Below are positions 37,585 through 50,592 of a DNA stretch of 64,000 nt, piece by piece (positions within the stretch are counted from its first letter, which is position 1; each line of letters starts with the position of its first letter). The DNA is from Hermodice carunculata (lineage: Eukaryota > Annelida > Polychaeta > Eunicida > Amphinomidae): assembly GCA_964020975.1 (NCBI GenBank), contig OZ026619.1, forward strand, positions 10,189,778 through 10,253,777. The letters are read 5' to 3'. The notes under the pieces were generated by a model. The model was not told the DNA's origin. It saw nothing but the letters and a program-made list of their open reading frames with translations, and made no database searches. The translations under genes and the position numbers were made by a program.

Positions 37585-39966
37585 GTTGATGCAATCACCA
37601 TATTCTGTCATTTGGGGGTCAGGTTTGGTATATCCTAGTGGAACAGTTTGTTCAAGATGTTCCGAAACTTTACTAATAGTTGAATATGTGGAGTTGCTGG
37701 TGACGTCATTTAACACATACCAGTTTTTATCAGCCACGCTTCCGTCACCATTTTTTCTTATATTGTCCAACTCTCTGTTAGCAACATTCAGTAAATTTTC
37801 TATAGCTGGTGCTCGACTGAATCTTTGTCTTTGACGCCTCTTCCAGCAAATTATGCTTATCGTGAGAAGGACTATAAGCATGAAGCCCAAAGATCCAGAT
37901 AGTGCAAATATGATCATGAGATGTTGCTTTGCTGACAAAGATGAGGTAATGGATAACATTTGCTCGTGGGTTACTATATGCACTGTAACGTTTGCTAAAC
38001 TCTTATGCCATGGCGGCGAACTGTCTCTCGCGGTCACAGTAAACTTGTAGGCAGTCTTGTGATCCCTGACCAACATCGTTGTTGTCTTGATGTTGCCCTT
38101 TGTCCTGTCAATTACGAATATGTCTTTTGGGTCCATAGAACTTTTACTTTCCTCTATGGCATAATCAACCGTACCTCCATCATCTAAATCATCATCAGTG
38201 GCATATACTTTTCCTACCTCACTCCCCGGAGGAACTCTATCTAAGACATGAAAGTCGTAGTTGTTCTGTGAAAATTTCGGCACAACGTCGTTCACGTCCA
38301 GAATAGCTATCACTACCGTTGCTGTAGACGTATATGATGGCTCTCCATGGTCCTGTCCAAATACTAACACTTGGTACGTCGGTTTCTCTTCACGGTTGAA
38401 TTCCCTTGAAGCAGTTATTAGTCCTGTATTCGCATTAATTTCCAAATCCAAGAGTGCAGATTTTGACAAACTGTATGTAACCCTACCGTTTTCCCCTATA
38501 TCTTTGTCGGTGCATCTCACACGTAATACAGAACAGCCAATTGCGTTGTTTTCTTCCAAATTTACCAAATATTTCTTGTTGTGAAAGGAAGGTGGAGTGT
38601 CATTCTCGTCTTCGATGGAGACTGCAAGGTATTTTGTACTTGATAGACGTGGCGTACCAAAGTCTTGACATCGAATGCCGATAGTTACCTCAGCTCGTAA
38701 TTCTCTATCGAATACGCCGGCGGTTACAATTTTATAATCAGAATTCCCAATATGTTGTAAATGAAATCTTCTATCAGTTAGAAAACATTCAAACGTGCCC
38801 CCCTCTCCACTGTCCAGGTCGGAAATTGAGATATAAGCGACAAAAGTATTGAGTTCAGCGTTTTCTTTAATACTAATTTCTTTGGTTCCACCCAACGCAC
38901 TGACCTTGACCAGTGGTGCGTGGTTATTAGTATCGATGACACGAATGTTCACATTAGCTGAGACAGGTATAGCGAGAGGTCCCTTGTCTTTAGCAATTAC
39001 GGATAACTTGAAGATGTGCTTTTGCTTAAAATCTAGTTTCTTTTGCAGATAAATTGACCCTGTCTCCTTGTCTAATCTAAACAAATTCCCATAGTTCCTG
39101 ACAGTGCTGCGTGCAAACTTGTAGGATACTTGTCCATTTGCACCGGTATCCTTGTCTACTGCTGTCACTGTCAACAATCGTGAGTTGACGGGGGTACTAT
39201 CAAATACTCGCACGTCGTATGACTTGTTTTTAAAGACAGGAATGTTATCATTCACATCTGATATAATTATATTCACCTCAAGGTGTCCTGTCCTTTGCGG
39301 AATACCATTGTCTGTGGCAGTTAGTTTTAAACGATAATTGCTTTTCCTTTCTCTGTCCAGTGAGCTTTTCAAGAAAATTTGAATCCCGCCTTCTTCTATC
39401 TCTTTAAGAACTTTTATTGAAAATTCATTGTAGCCCGAGTTTATTGTGTACTGTATCTGTCCATTTTGGTTTATATCATCGTCCACGGCGAGAGGGAGAG
39501 AAGCGATAAGACCCGGATCTGCCGTCTCAGACACACTGATGCTTAGCATAGCTTTCGGAAAGAAAGGCGCGTTGTCATTTATATCAGAAACAAAAATTTT
39601 TATTCGTATAATTTCGAAATACTGCATCGGTTTTACGGCAATACTGGTTTTAAGTATGCAGTGCGAGTGTTTCAGACAAAGCGTGTCCCGGTCAATTCTC
39701 TTTGCAGTCCGCAACAATCCGCCATTTTCTGCGATGCTGAACAAATGACTGTCAGCTCCGACGCCAGTGAGAATGCTGAACCGCAATGTGTTTAATATTG
39801 CTGTGTTATATTTTCTGTCAATACCGGAGTGCCGTGCGACGTTTCCCAACAGTGTCCCAACAGCAATCTCCTCATCTATCCTAAATTCCAGTTCTCCTTC
39901 ACCACAGCTTGGTGTAAGGCCATAGTAAGATGTCACAATAAACAATAATGTACTTACTTGTCGCAT
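37585..39966 (-). CDS. Clustered-protocadherin-like variable exon V8
   Basis: 794 codons from ATG 39966 to AAC|GTAAGT (last exon base 37585). An in-frame ATG 20 codons upstream (40026) is rejected because it would bury the hydrophobic MRQVSTLLFIV signal peptide and is not shared by paralogues. EC1 loop CLKHSHC at 97-103. EC4 has DLDSGEGGTFECFLTDRRF. The EC5 start reads FNREEKP where others have FDRE. The membrane-proximal run is CWKRRQRQRF, less basic than its neighbours. The exon end is EYGDCIN instead of EYTDCIN. Read-through past the donor is the longest of the array: 38 codons with a hydrophobic stretch (LLIF...FAVGIYQFCFIF) that would make an unusual tail if the intron were retained. Confidence 0.93.
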
Positions 39967-40215
39967 TTTCTTGTATGATCTGCTACATTGCCAGTATCCA
40001 TGGCATCTTGCAGAAATAATATGCATGTCCTAGATATAATAGTGAGTTTCATATCAGCTTCATTGGCTTCATGTAAAATCCAGTTTTCTATTTTACTGTT
40101 TTACTGCATGTTGAAGTAATCCTTCAAATTAAACATTAATTCCGTTTTATCCTAAAGGAAGTATCAGTAGTGATCTTTCAGCGCACAATGCATAGAATCA
40201 TTCCTCATCATTGAC

Positions 40216-40298
40216 TGCAATATGGCGGTTGTCTGACTGTCTAAAGTGTGACGTCATTGGGCAGGGCTGCAAGGAGACGGTGCCGTTTGGTGGCGCCA
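40216..40298 (-). promoter_or_regulatory. V8 composite promoter: CTCF-like, CRE, YY1-like
   Basis: Plus-strand TGCAATATGGCGG from 40216, CRE TGACGTCA at 40249-40256, CTCF-like GCCGTTTGGTGGCGCCA at 40282-40298. The box starts 316 bp upstream of the ATG, the shortest distance in the array. Confidence 0.83.
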
Positions 40299-41482
40299 AG
40301 GTTGTGGAATGACAGTCTTGCCAAACACTGTCCAGCAAGCAACTCTCTTTTACGAATGGAACCCAATGTGTCTTGTGGTTTATGCATAGCCAATGAGTAT
40401 TAAACTGACCCAGATACATCTCACAAAAAAACTTTTGGATGAATCGCACAGTGATTTCTGTCGGTTAACCCTGCCTCGCACACACATAATTTTCTTCTCG
40501 TACTGTATGCATCCGCAATATATGTATTTCTTTCATTACGAATAATTTTTATGGTGTGATAAAAAAAATGTGTAATTGTTCCTCAAGTGGAGATACACCA
40601 CCTTAAGTTCAAGCAAGTATACGTTTTGGGAATGCTGAATATGTTTTAGTTGTTGACATCTAGTGGCGCGGCTAAAACGACGTTCAATCAGATTTTTTTT
40701 TAATTAATTACGAATGCATGGTTGCCTAATGGAATGGTTTTATCAACTTTCTGTACACTCATAGAAGACGCCACAAAATTAACTAAATATCTAATCTCAC
40801 GTATCGTCTATAATAAAATATTTCTTTGTACGAACAAGATACCTTGGCATGTATTAATACATTTCGATAACGCAAAATTATGCTGCAGTTCACTTTGTCC
40901 AAAGTTGTAATATAATGTTCACTCACACAACCAATTTCCGTCACCTTAGGTTTGCAAATTAGGTGCCTCTGCTAACACGCATATACAAATGACTAGCTTA
41001 AAAAGCCAATAATGCCTATGATATAATAGTAAATGTAACCAAGTGTACAATACTGCAGGCCAGAACAGTCAAATTCATGGCCATGAACTCGGCTATCCTG
41101 GCTTGCAGTAAACTTTGCGCGTTAGTTTTATTTTTTATTTAGTAATTGCTGTATTGCAAAAATGCTTAAAATAGATAATGTATCAATACAACAGTTTTTA
41201 TTTCTGAAAACAGTTGAAAGTCCCAAGCGCACTTCACAAAAGTAGTACCCAAGCTCTACAAGAATGATATGGATTTCTACTAGGATGATATAGATAAAGT
41301 TAACACCCAATCCATTTTCTTATTTTAGGACTGATACAGCTGTAAGTATTGGAGTCCGCTGTCGTCAAAAAGCTTTTAAGTTTTGTGATGAGGACACAAA
41401 GCGCGTTTTATGTTTGACAGATGTGTTCAGAAACAACCCTGCCAAGCAAAATGATGGCATCGACGTGTTTACATGTGCTATT

Positions 41483-41632
<150 letters not shown>

Positions 41633-41886
41633 ATGTTTTCGTCCATTACTTTCAATATGATTCACATCAATCCATTTACATTCGGATGCAAAAGGGAGCA
41701 AAATATAAACAGTTTTGCTGCCAGCCATAGCCGCCCCTCCGATTTCCAAGGAACAATCGTTAATTTCTTTCTGTCTCTGATCTGCAGACATGTTTGTATT
41801 TTACACCCCAATGATGATGCTTTGATGTACAATGCAGATATTCTGAAGGTAAACGTTTATTACTTTACGAATTTGAAGATGCGTGG

Positions 41887-41889
<3 letters not shown>

Positions 41890-41936
<47 letters not shown>
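41890..41936. repeat. (TG)n microsatellite
   Basis: About 23 TG units, followed by a long T-rich stretch. Confidence 0.95.
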
Positions 41937-41937
<1 letters not shown>

Positions 41938-42982
41938 TTTTCTGCGTGTATTTTTTTCTGTTTGTTTTTTGTATTTGTTTTGCTTTTTGGTTTTGGTTTT
42001 TTTTTGTTTTTTTTTTTTTTTGTTTTAATTTTTAAAATTTGCAGGGATGGACTCCTCGATAACAATACGTGTGAAAAGGAAGGCTGTAATGGAAAATCGG
42101 ATTACATAGAGGTCCGTTGAGCTATTTCGGCGATTTTAATCTACACCCATGTATTTTGACTATACAGATATGTTTCCCGCTAAAGCTATTTCTATGACAA
42201 TCAAAATGTACCCAGACAATGTTTCTAAACATTGTTCCCATGGGTAATATGCAGCAGATAAGCGCGAGAAATACCTTTGTGGACGTGCCTGATACGAACA
42301 TGGACATAATATGTCCTTGCTAGAAACATCAATGTAAAGGAAAACGAAAATTTGTTCGTTTGCAATAATGAGGGGCTCCAAGGGATATTTGCGTGATACG
42401 TTATTATCTATATTTATATCATTTTAGCCTGATTCGTGATTATCTGATTATAAGTATTTGCGTGATTCGTTATTATATATTTATTTCTCGAGCACTCACT
42501 GTGAAATCAAAGATTATTTAACATGATTCGTGATTATATGTATTTATTCACGTAATTGTAATTTTTTATGATTTGGAATTAGCCGTGAAAGTACATTTAA
42601 AATAAACTTTCTGTGAATCGTGATCACACACCCCTCCACCCCCACCCCCTTTTGAGGGCCCTCAATAATACAAAGCGCAAATAGATCCCAGAACAAACCA
42701 CAGGCTACTTCTCCTTCATTCCAGGTCCCCTGTTTAACCAATACAGGGGTCTCTGTCAAAATGCCTGGATACACTACCACTTTCTTTGCGCAGTTTATAA
42801 GTAGCAAGATAAGTAATCGTGTGTACATGTGTATGCATTCATAAATAACAATTGATAACCGGATGGTTTTCGTATTAATAGGTACCATGAAATGCGCATT
42901 GCATTTTTGTAATAGATGATAACAATGGTATAAAGTTTGTCCAAAGTAATTACGTTACGGCAGAATACAAGGCAAATTCAAC

Positions 42983-43085
<103 letters not shown>

Positions 43086-43376
43086 TGTACACAGAAGCAA
43101 GAGGCGCACTAATTTGCATATTCTATAACTATGTTCACGTTTCTGCTTTCACTTAGACCCATCTGCTAGTGCTGATGTGCATAAAGTTGCATACTGTTAC
43201 GATATTCTCATCTTTAGTCTGGAAATGTGCGCAGCAAGTGATAATGGAGTAAAATCAATATGAAACACTGTGTCCAAACGAAAGAAAAGACATATTACAT
43301 TATGTTTTCAAATGTGTATCACAAAAATTGTTTCTTGCGGTGGTACCACTAGTTTTTAAAAAAGAGAGGTACTTAC

Positions 43377-45758
43377 GTTAATGCAATCTGTATATTCTGC
43401 CATTTGTGGGTCAGGCTTAGTATATCCCAGTGGAACAGTTTGCTCAAGATGTTCCGAAACTTTACTTATAGTTGAGTATGTAGAGTTGCTTGTGACGTCG
43501 TTCAACACATACCAGTTTTTATCAGCAACACTGCCGTCCCCGTTTTTTCTAATATTATCCAGCTCCCTGTTAGCCACACTGAGCAGATTTTCTATAGCAG
43601 GAGCACGACTGAATCGTTGTCGTCGTCGCGTCCGCCAACATACTATACTGACGACGATGACAATCAAGAGCATGAAGCCCAATGACCCAGAGAGGGCAAA
43701 TATGATGACCAAATGCTCGTGTGCTGACAAGGGGGACATAATATCCACCATCTCTTCTTCTGTCACAATATGGACTGTTACATTAGCTGATTTTTTATGC
43801 CATGGTGACGCACCGTCAATTGCAGTGACAGTAAACTTATACATAGTCTTGTAGTCTCTTACCAACATGGTGGTAGTCTTGATGATTCCTGTTCTCCTGT
43901 CTATTACAAACACATCTTGTGGGTCGTCTGAACGTTCCCTGTCTACTACAATGTATTCTACCCGTCCTCCGCTGTCCAAATCACCATCGGTGGCATAAAT
44001 GCTTCCTACCTCAGTCCCTGGAGGAACTTTGTCAATGGCATAAAAAGCGTAATTTTCTTGTGAGAATTTTGGCGTTTCGTCATTAACGTCCAAAATAGTG
44101 ATAAAGATGGATGCTGTGGAAGTGAATGATGGTTTCCCATTATCTTTGGCATAAACGTGTGTTTGGTACGTATTACTTTCTTCACGGTCAAAGGATCTCA
44201 AGGCAGTGATCACACCCGTGTGAGCGTCAATAGCCAAATCGGAAATGGCCATCTTGGACAAACTGTAGAGTAGTCGACTGTTTTCTCCCGTATCCTGATC
44301 CGAGCACCGAACACTCAGTATGGATGCCCCAATTGAATTGTTCTCTTCCAGGGACACTGAGTATTTCTGATGTGTAAATTCAGGCGGATTGTCATTTACG
44401 TCCTGCAGAGAAACACTTAAGTATTTGGCACTTGATAAACGCGGAGTACCAAAGTCCTGACATTGAATGCTGAAGCTTACTTTGGGACTTTTTTCTCTAT
44501 CAAATATCCCAGCTGTGACAATTTTGTAGTCTGACTTCCCTATGTGTTGCAAATGAAATCTTGGGTCACTTAAGGAGCACTCAAATGTGCCTCCCTCTCC
44601 ACCATCTAGGTCTGTAATTGAAATATAAGCTACAAATGTATTTTGTTCAGAGTTTTCTTTAATTTGGATATCTTCCGTACCGGATAGGGCACTCACCTTT
44701 ACTTCCGGTGCGTGGTTGTTAGTATCGATGACGCGAATTTTTACTGTGGTTCGAACTGGAATCGAATAAAGGCCCTGATCTTGTGCAATGACAGATAATT
44801 TATACATTTGTTTTCCCTGTACATCCAAATTACGTTGTAGATAGATAGACCCTCGATTTTTGTCAAGTCGAAATAAATCAGCATACAGACGGATGGTTTC
44901 ACGGGCGAAAGTGTAGGATATTTTTCCATTCACGCCTTCATCCTTATCCACAGCCGTTACCGTAAGTAATCTTGTGTTAACCGGGGTACTGTCAAATACA
45001 CGCACCGTGTAAGACTTGTTGAGGAACCTAGGGATATTGTCATTTACGTCTGTCACGATTATATTCACTACTAGAGATCCAGTCATTTGGGGCACACCTC
45101 TGTCTGTCCCGATAATTTTAAGATTATAAAATCCTTTGTTTTCCCTGTCAAGTGACGATTTCAAGACTATTTGGATTGCCATTTGCTCGGTCTCTTCTAT
45201 GATTTTAATTTCAAACTCCTCTGCTTCAGAGTGGACGGTATAGCCTACACGCCCATTTTGATCTATATCATCATCTATCGCTACAGGAAGAGAAGCAATC
45301 AGACCAGGATCCGCGGCTTCAGACACCTGTATACTCAGTCTAGATTTAGGAAATAATGGTGCGTTATCGTTAATATCAGACACAAATATCTGGACTCGTA
45401 TAATTTCAAAATACTGCATTGGTTTAACTGCTATGCTGATTTCCAGCATGCAAGTAGGCTGTTTGAGACAAAGCTTTTCCCTGTCAATTCTCTTGGCAGT
45501 CCGTAATACGCCGCCATTGTCTGTGACGCTGAACAACTGGCTATGAGCTCCAACGTCGTCTACAATGCTGAACTTCAATATGTTTAATATTGCTCTGCTA
45601 TGTTTTCTGTCGATACGTGACTGCAATGCGACGTTGCCCAATACAGTTCCCACTTTCATTTCTTCTTCCAGTCTGTACTCTAGTTGTATTTGGCCATATG
45701 TTTTAAGAAGACTACTGCATATTACCAGAACATGGAGTAAATTACTTACTGCTCGCAT
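43377..45758 (-). CDS. Clustered-protocadherin-like variable exon V9
   Basis: 794 codons from ATG 45758 to AAC|GTAAGT (last exon base 43377). The frame is open further upstream, but only to a TTG, so the start is MRAVSNLLH. EC1 loop CLKQPTC at 97-103. The EC4-EC5 linker is DVNDNPP and EC5-EC6 is DVNDETP. The stalk reads EEMVDIMSPLSAHEHLVII. The helix is followed by CWRTRRRQRF, with a Thr interrupting the basic run. The cytoplasmic part matches the array consensus with all three tyrosines, and the end is EYTDCIN. Read-through gives VSTSLF and a stop at 43356. EC1-EC2 is closest to V10 and V11, so V9-V11 form a subfamily. Confidence 0.93.
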
Positions 45759-46040
45759 TTTCCTGGATTTTGGGCTAGAATATCCATTTGTCAATCACCA
45801 CAAGCAGCCGCAGCTTATTATGTTGAATGTTCAATCCACGAAATATCACTTTCACAGTACCTTGAACCATGTGGCCTCGGGACCTGTTTCCGCTCTTTTT
45901 TACAAATTGTAGAAAACAACTTTTACGTAAAAAACATCTTCTTAATCAGGGATTGGTACATGCGTCGTCTACGTAGTATATACCATAACCTTTTGCCCAA
46001 ACATCTCACCGTAACCTCGAGACAATCATATTCCTGGGAT

Positions 46041-46126
46041 GCAATATGGCGTTTCTCTCTTCGAATGCACGCTGACGTCATGTGCCTGAGCTACCCAGAG
46101 TTAGAAAGGCCCGTTGGGTGGCGCCA
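46041..46126 (-). promoter_or_regulatory. V9 composite promoter: CTCF-like, CRE, YY1-like
   Basis: Plus-strand GCAATATGGCG at 46041-46051, CRE TGACGTCA at 46073-46080, CTCF-like CCCGTTGGGTGGCGCCA at 46110-46126 (GTTGGG subtype). The box starts 352 bp upstream of the ATG. Confidence 0.82.
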
Positions 46127-47849
46127 GGGTTCAGGTATATAGGGAACGTGTGTGTGTTGAGGGCGGGGGTACAAATATTTATAAGTCCCTTACAAAACAG
46201 AACACTCCTATCAATAAAATAAATATAAAGGTTAATATCAACTAACAAATAAAAAGCCATTTAGGTAGCGTGCTAATCACAGTTTTGGAAACAATTGTAT
46301 TAGTTTTCAACAGAGATATGGAGACACAACGTAAATATGTGTATATGTGTGACAGTAGCTTGAAAAATAAAAGGAAATTAAAGTGTAGTAAAAGTAAAAT
46401 TAGTGGCCTGATCATTAGATATTTTGCCTGTGTATAACTGCATGAAAATACCATTGACTTGTAAGAATAACTTTTGTTCCGACGATGTGCATAAAAGAAT
46501 TGAACAATGTACGTTGTCGTTGTTTTGCCGCAGTCATAAATTAATGACTCACACATGCAGTCACATCATAAAAGCATTGCAGGCCCATCAAATGTAGTGG
46601 TGACCAATGTGCACTGATACTTTTCCTCATAAACTCTGACTAAATGATATTAACCAAGATTGCATCGATCGACCGTTTCATTTTGTTAAACCCTTGGCTA
46701 GACGGAAATACATACAAATACAACGAATGTACTTACTGTTTTATACTCATTTCTTCACGCAAATGGTTGAAGCGAAGTTAATAATATGCCCATTATAAGT
46801 ATCTCATTCCTGAGTTATACCACGATCAAGTTCAACAATGAAGAAAGAAATATCATATTGTATGTATGTCAAAGATGCCCACATGACTTTGCCATCCTCT
46901 AAGATGCCTTCCATCAAACGGCACAATATGCCGCCTAGTGGCATCCAGTTGCAATCATGATCAATTAATATAGAGCACCATATATGTACTAACATACCCA
47001 TTATAAACATGTTCCATAGTGATAAGGTTTTTCTGATTCACAACTGTCACAAAAAAATAAACAGTCCTTGTACTCTGAGTGACACTGCTAAACAAACCTT
47101 TAAAAGCACTTCCTTGAGAGCACGCTACGAAGTAACTGGAGACATGTCAAAGGTCTTTGACATGGCAAATCAGTCTTATTTATCATGACTTTAAAGAAGT
47201 AACACGTAGCTGATGAGATAACTACCTACCAGACCGATCCAGTATATCTGTTACCTAAATTATCATGGTAGAATCAATAAACTTGGTGCTCCCCAAGGAT
47301 CAACTCTAAGACAATTGCTTAAAGTTACATGGGGAGTGTGTTCAATGATATATATGTTAGTAGTTATTGGACACTGATGCATGTAATCTATTACACATAT
47401 TTTGACACACTAGCATACATGTCTACAAGTAAGAGCAACAGCCATTTGAAATTGCATCAAATGACATCAGCAGTTCTATCCCGACATGATCTGTTGTGAC
47501 TGGTACACTGTACTCCAACGATACGTACAAATCAGTAACATTACTTACATACTAATAACATGAAGTTAACCCTTCAAGTGCTAATCACTGCTATTGTCGT
47601 TTTCACATTTCCGTTAAACATAAGATAGTTAAAAGATTCAAATTCCTCATGTAGATACCTTTCATTTAAACAGAAGCAAGCTGTTACTTAATATTTGGTA
47701 TCCGTTAAAGTTGTCTAAGTAACAAACCAACATATTTCGCATTGAAATTTAAGCACACAACAAGATTATTGTAAATGGCCACAAAAATATCAACTTTGTC
47801 TTTTTATCGGGGGAAACTAAATATGCTGTTATAAAAGAGAGCTACTTAC
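46127..47849. other. V9-V10 spacer
   Basis: No intact gene. It contains a heavily decayed LINE reverse-transcriptase remnant at about 47100-47500; the rest has no recognised feature and ends in the V10 intron-side flank. Confidence 0.55.
47100..47500 (+). mobile_element. Decayed LINE reverse-transcriptase remnant
   Basis: Plus-strand pieces resemble non-LTR reverse transcriptase: GDMSKVFDMANQ near 47138-47173 (family SKAFDTVNH), INKLGAPQGSTL near 47273-47310 (family GVPQGSVLGP), and FDTLAYMSTSK near 47400-47433, where the catalytic FADDT would be. Frames change repeatedly and no catalytic aspartate pair remains. Boundaries are approximate. Confidence 0.6.
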
Positions 47850-50237
47850 GTTGATGCAATCAGTGTATTCTGTCATGTGGGGGTCGGGTTTCGTGTATCC
47901 TAGAGGGACAGTTTGCTCGAGATGTTCCGAAACTTTACTTATAGTTGAATACGTTGAGTTGCTAGTGACGTCGTTTAAAACATACCAATTTTTATCAGCC
48001 ACACTGCCGTCCCCGTTTTTTCTGATATTATCCAACTCTCTGTTGGCAACATTAAGTAAGTTTTCTATTGCTGGTGCTCGACTGAATCTTTGTCGTCGAC
48101 GGCGTTGCCAACAAACTACACTGATAATGATCAGAACAATTAACATGAACCCCAATGAAGCAGACAGGGCAAATATGATAACAAGATGCTGGTCTGTGGA
48201 TAAAGAAGACATCATATCCAGCATTTGTGCTTCTGTAACAATATGTACACTGACATTTATTGAATTTGTATGCCACGGTGGTGCACTGTCCGTCGCAGTG
48301 ACAGTAAATTTGTAAGACGTTTTATAATCTCGAACCAGCATGGTGGTAGTCTTGATGGTGCCCGTTGTCCTATCAATTACAAATACATCTTGTGGATCGA
48401 CTGAATGTTCCCTTTCGGATATGGCATACTCGACTCTTCCACCTTCATGTAAGTCAGCATCGGTAGCATAAGCGTTTCCAACTTTAGTTCCGGGAGGAAC
48501 TTTGTCCACGACAAAGAAGTCATAGCTATCTTGCGTAAATCTTGGGATTTCATCATTTACGTCCAATATATTAATTAGAATTGTGGATGTGGAAGTAAAT
48601 TTGGGCTTTCCATTATCTTTGGCGTAAATCAGTGTTTGATACGTCTGTGCTCTTTCACGGTCAAAAGGTCTCAATGCAGTTATAATCCCCGTGAAAGTGT
48701 CGACCGCTAAATCGGAAAGGGCTGACTCAGGCAAGCTGTATTGCAGCTGACCGTTTTCACCTGTATCCTCATCTGTGCATTCGACGCTCAATACGGAGGC
48801 ACCAACTGCATTGTTCTCTTCCAAAGTAACTGAATATTTTTCATTTGTAAAAACAGGAGGATTATCATTTTCGTCTAAAAAGGAGACAGTTAAATATTTA
48901 GTACTTGACAAACGCGGAGTACCAAAGTCTTGGCATTGCATACTGAAGCTTACCTTCGGACTTTTTTCTCTGTCAAACACCGCGGCCGTAACAATTTTAT
49001 AATCGGACTTTCCTATGTGCTGTAGGTGAAATTTTCGATCACTTAAAGAACATTCGAAAGTTCCCCCTTCCCCACCATCAAGGTCAGTGATCGAAATATA
49101 TGCCACGAAAGTATTTCGTTCAGAATTTTCTTTAATACGGATTTCTTTCATGCCGGAGAGTGAACTGACCTTTATTTCCGGCGCGTGATTATTAGTATCA
49201 ATGGTATGAATTTTGACTATAGTGGTCACAGGAATAGAATTTAGTTGGCCATGATCTTTGGCTACAACAGATAATTCATAAATTTGGTTCGTTTTGACAT
49301 CTAGGTTACGTTGTAAGTAAATTGATCCATGAATTTGGTCCAGCCGAAATAAAGTACCATATTGTCGGGCAGTTTCGCGTGCAAAACTATATGATACCCG
49401 CCCATTTTCTCCTTCATCATTGTCCATTGCCGTTACTGTGAGTAATCTTGTATTAACTGGAGTACTGTCAAATACCCGCACAACATACGATTTATTTCTG
49501 AACTTGGGAATATTATCATTTACGTCCGTCACAATAATATTTACTTGTAATGACCCTGTCTTTTGAGGTACGCCATTGTCAGAAGCTAATATTTCCAAAT
49601 TATAGAAGCCGATTTTCTCTCTGTCAAGCGATGTTTTTAAAACTATTTGGATTCCTCTGACTTCGGTTTCTTTGAGTATTCGGATCTCAAACTCTTTTGC
49701 ACCAGAGTTGGAAATGGTATAATCTATATCACAGTTGTTCTCTATGTCGTCATCGATAGCTACAGGAAGAGAAGCAATCAGCCCAGGAACCGCGGTTTCA
49801 GATACCCTTATACTCATCCGCGGCTCGGGAAATGATGGAGCGTTGTCGTTGATATCCGACACAAATATCTGGACTCGGATAATTTCAAAATACTGCATCG
49901 GCTTCACAGCTATACTGGCTTCCAGAATACACGTTGATTGCTTGAGACAAAGCGTATCTCTGTCGATTCTCTTGGCAGTGCGTAATACGCCGCCATTGCG
50001 TGTAACGCTGAGCAAATGACTATGAGCTCCAATGTTATCTACAATGCTGAACTTCAATATGTTTAATATTGCTCTGCTATATTTTCTGTCGATACGCAAC
50101 TGAGATGCGACGTTGCCCAGTACAGTTCCTATCTGCATTTCTTCCTCTATTTTGTATTTCAACTGCACCTGACCCAAAATTTGAGCAGGATTACCATAGC
50201 ACATTAGTAGATAGAGTACGATACTTACTGGTCGCAT
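47850..50237 (-). CDS. Clustered-protocadherin-like variable exon V10
   Basis: 796 codons from ATG 50237 to AAC|GTAAGT (last exon base 47850). An upstream in-frame ATG at 50273 is rejected: the equivalent reading in the sister V11 contains a stop and begins with CTG. EC1 loop CLKQSTC at 97-103. EC2 reads DIENNCDIDYTISNSGAKEFE, with an unpaired cysteine where V11 has glycine. EC1-EC2 is almost identical to V11, whereas EC3-EC6 differ more, for example the EC5 segments around ECTDEDTGENGQLQYS and TCTDKDTGENSRLQYS. The EC5-EC6 linker is DVNDEIP. The membrane helix starts HLVIIFALSASLGF. Read-through gives VSSSLL and a stop at 47829. Confidence 0.93.
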
Positions 50238-50506
50238 TTTACAGGATGAAGGACTAGATGTTCCATTTGTCATTTACGGCCGTGAAACACAGCACATTAT
50301 TCTGAATGCACAATGCACATGAGAAGAATTCTGTGACGCCTGGAATCCCCTGATTTTCCAACTTGTTTCCGTGTTTCTTCCTGATTGCAAAACAATACTT
50401 GTATATCGAAACCTATCTTGTCATAAACTTAGGTTCGTCGTGGTAAAATACCAGATTCCTTGCTTCAATATCGGAGTAAAACCTCGACACTTTAATATCC
50501 TCCGAA

Positions 50507-50592
50507 TGCAACATGGCGGTTTTCTACTGAATGCACACTGACGTCATTTGCCCAGAATGCACAGAATTGACAAGACCCGTTGGGTGGCGCCA
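50507..50592 (-). promoter_or_regulatory. V10 composite promoter: CTCF-like, CRE, YY1-like
   Basis: Plus-strand TGCAACATGGCGG at 50507-50519, CRE TGACGTCA at 50539-50546, CTCF-like CCCGTTGGGTGGCGCCA at 50576-50592. The box starts 339 bp upstream of the ATG. Sequence between the boxes is nearly the same as in V11. Confidence 0.83.

Noticed and set aside
39967-40026. Upstream in-frame ATG of V8 giving 20 extra residues
   Set aside because: It would place a polar stretch before the signal peptide and is not shared. The M-x-x-V-S start at 39966 fits all paralogues.
40655-40670. CATCTAGTGGCGCG upstream of V8
   Set aside because: Resembles a CTCF core but is one base short when aligned, and it is unique in position. 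Too weak to annotate.
46931-46946. CCGCCTAGTGGCATCC between V9 and V10
   Set aside because: Only a partial CTCF-type match with a changed centre; no supporting conservation.
50238-50273. Upstream in-frame ATG of V10 giving MTNGTSSP
   Set aside because: In V11 the same stretch starts with CTG and contains a stop; in V9 it starts with TTG. It is conserved leader DNA, not coding.
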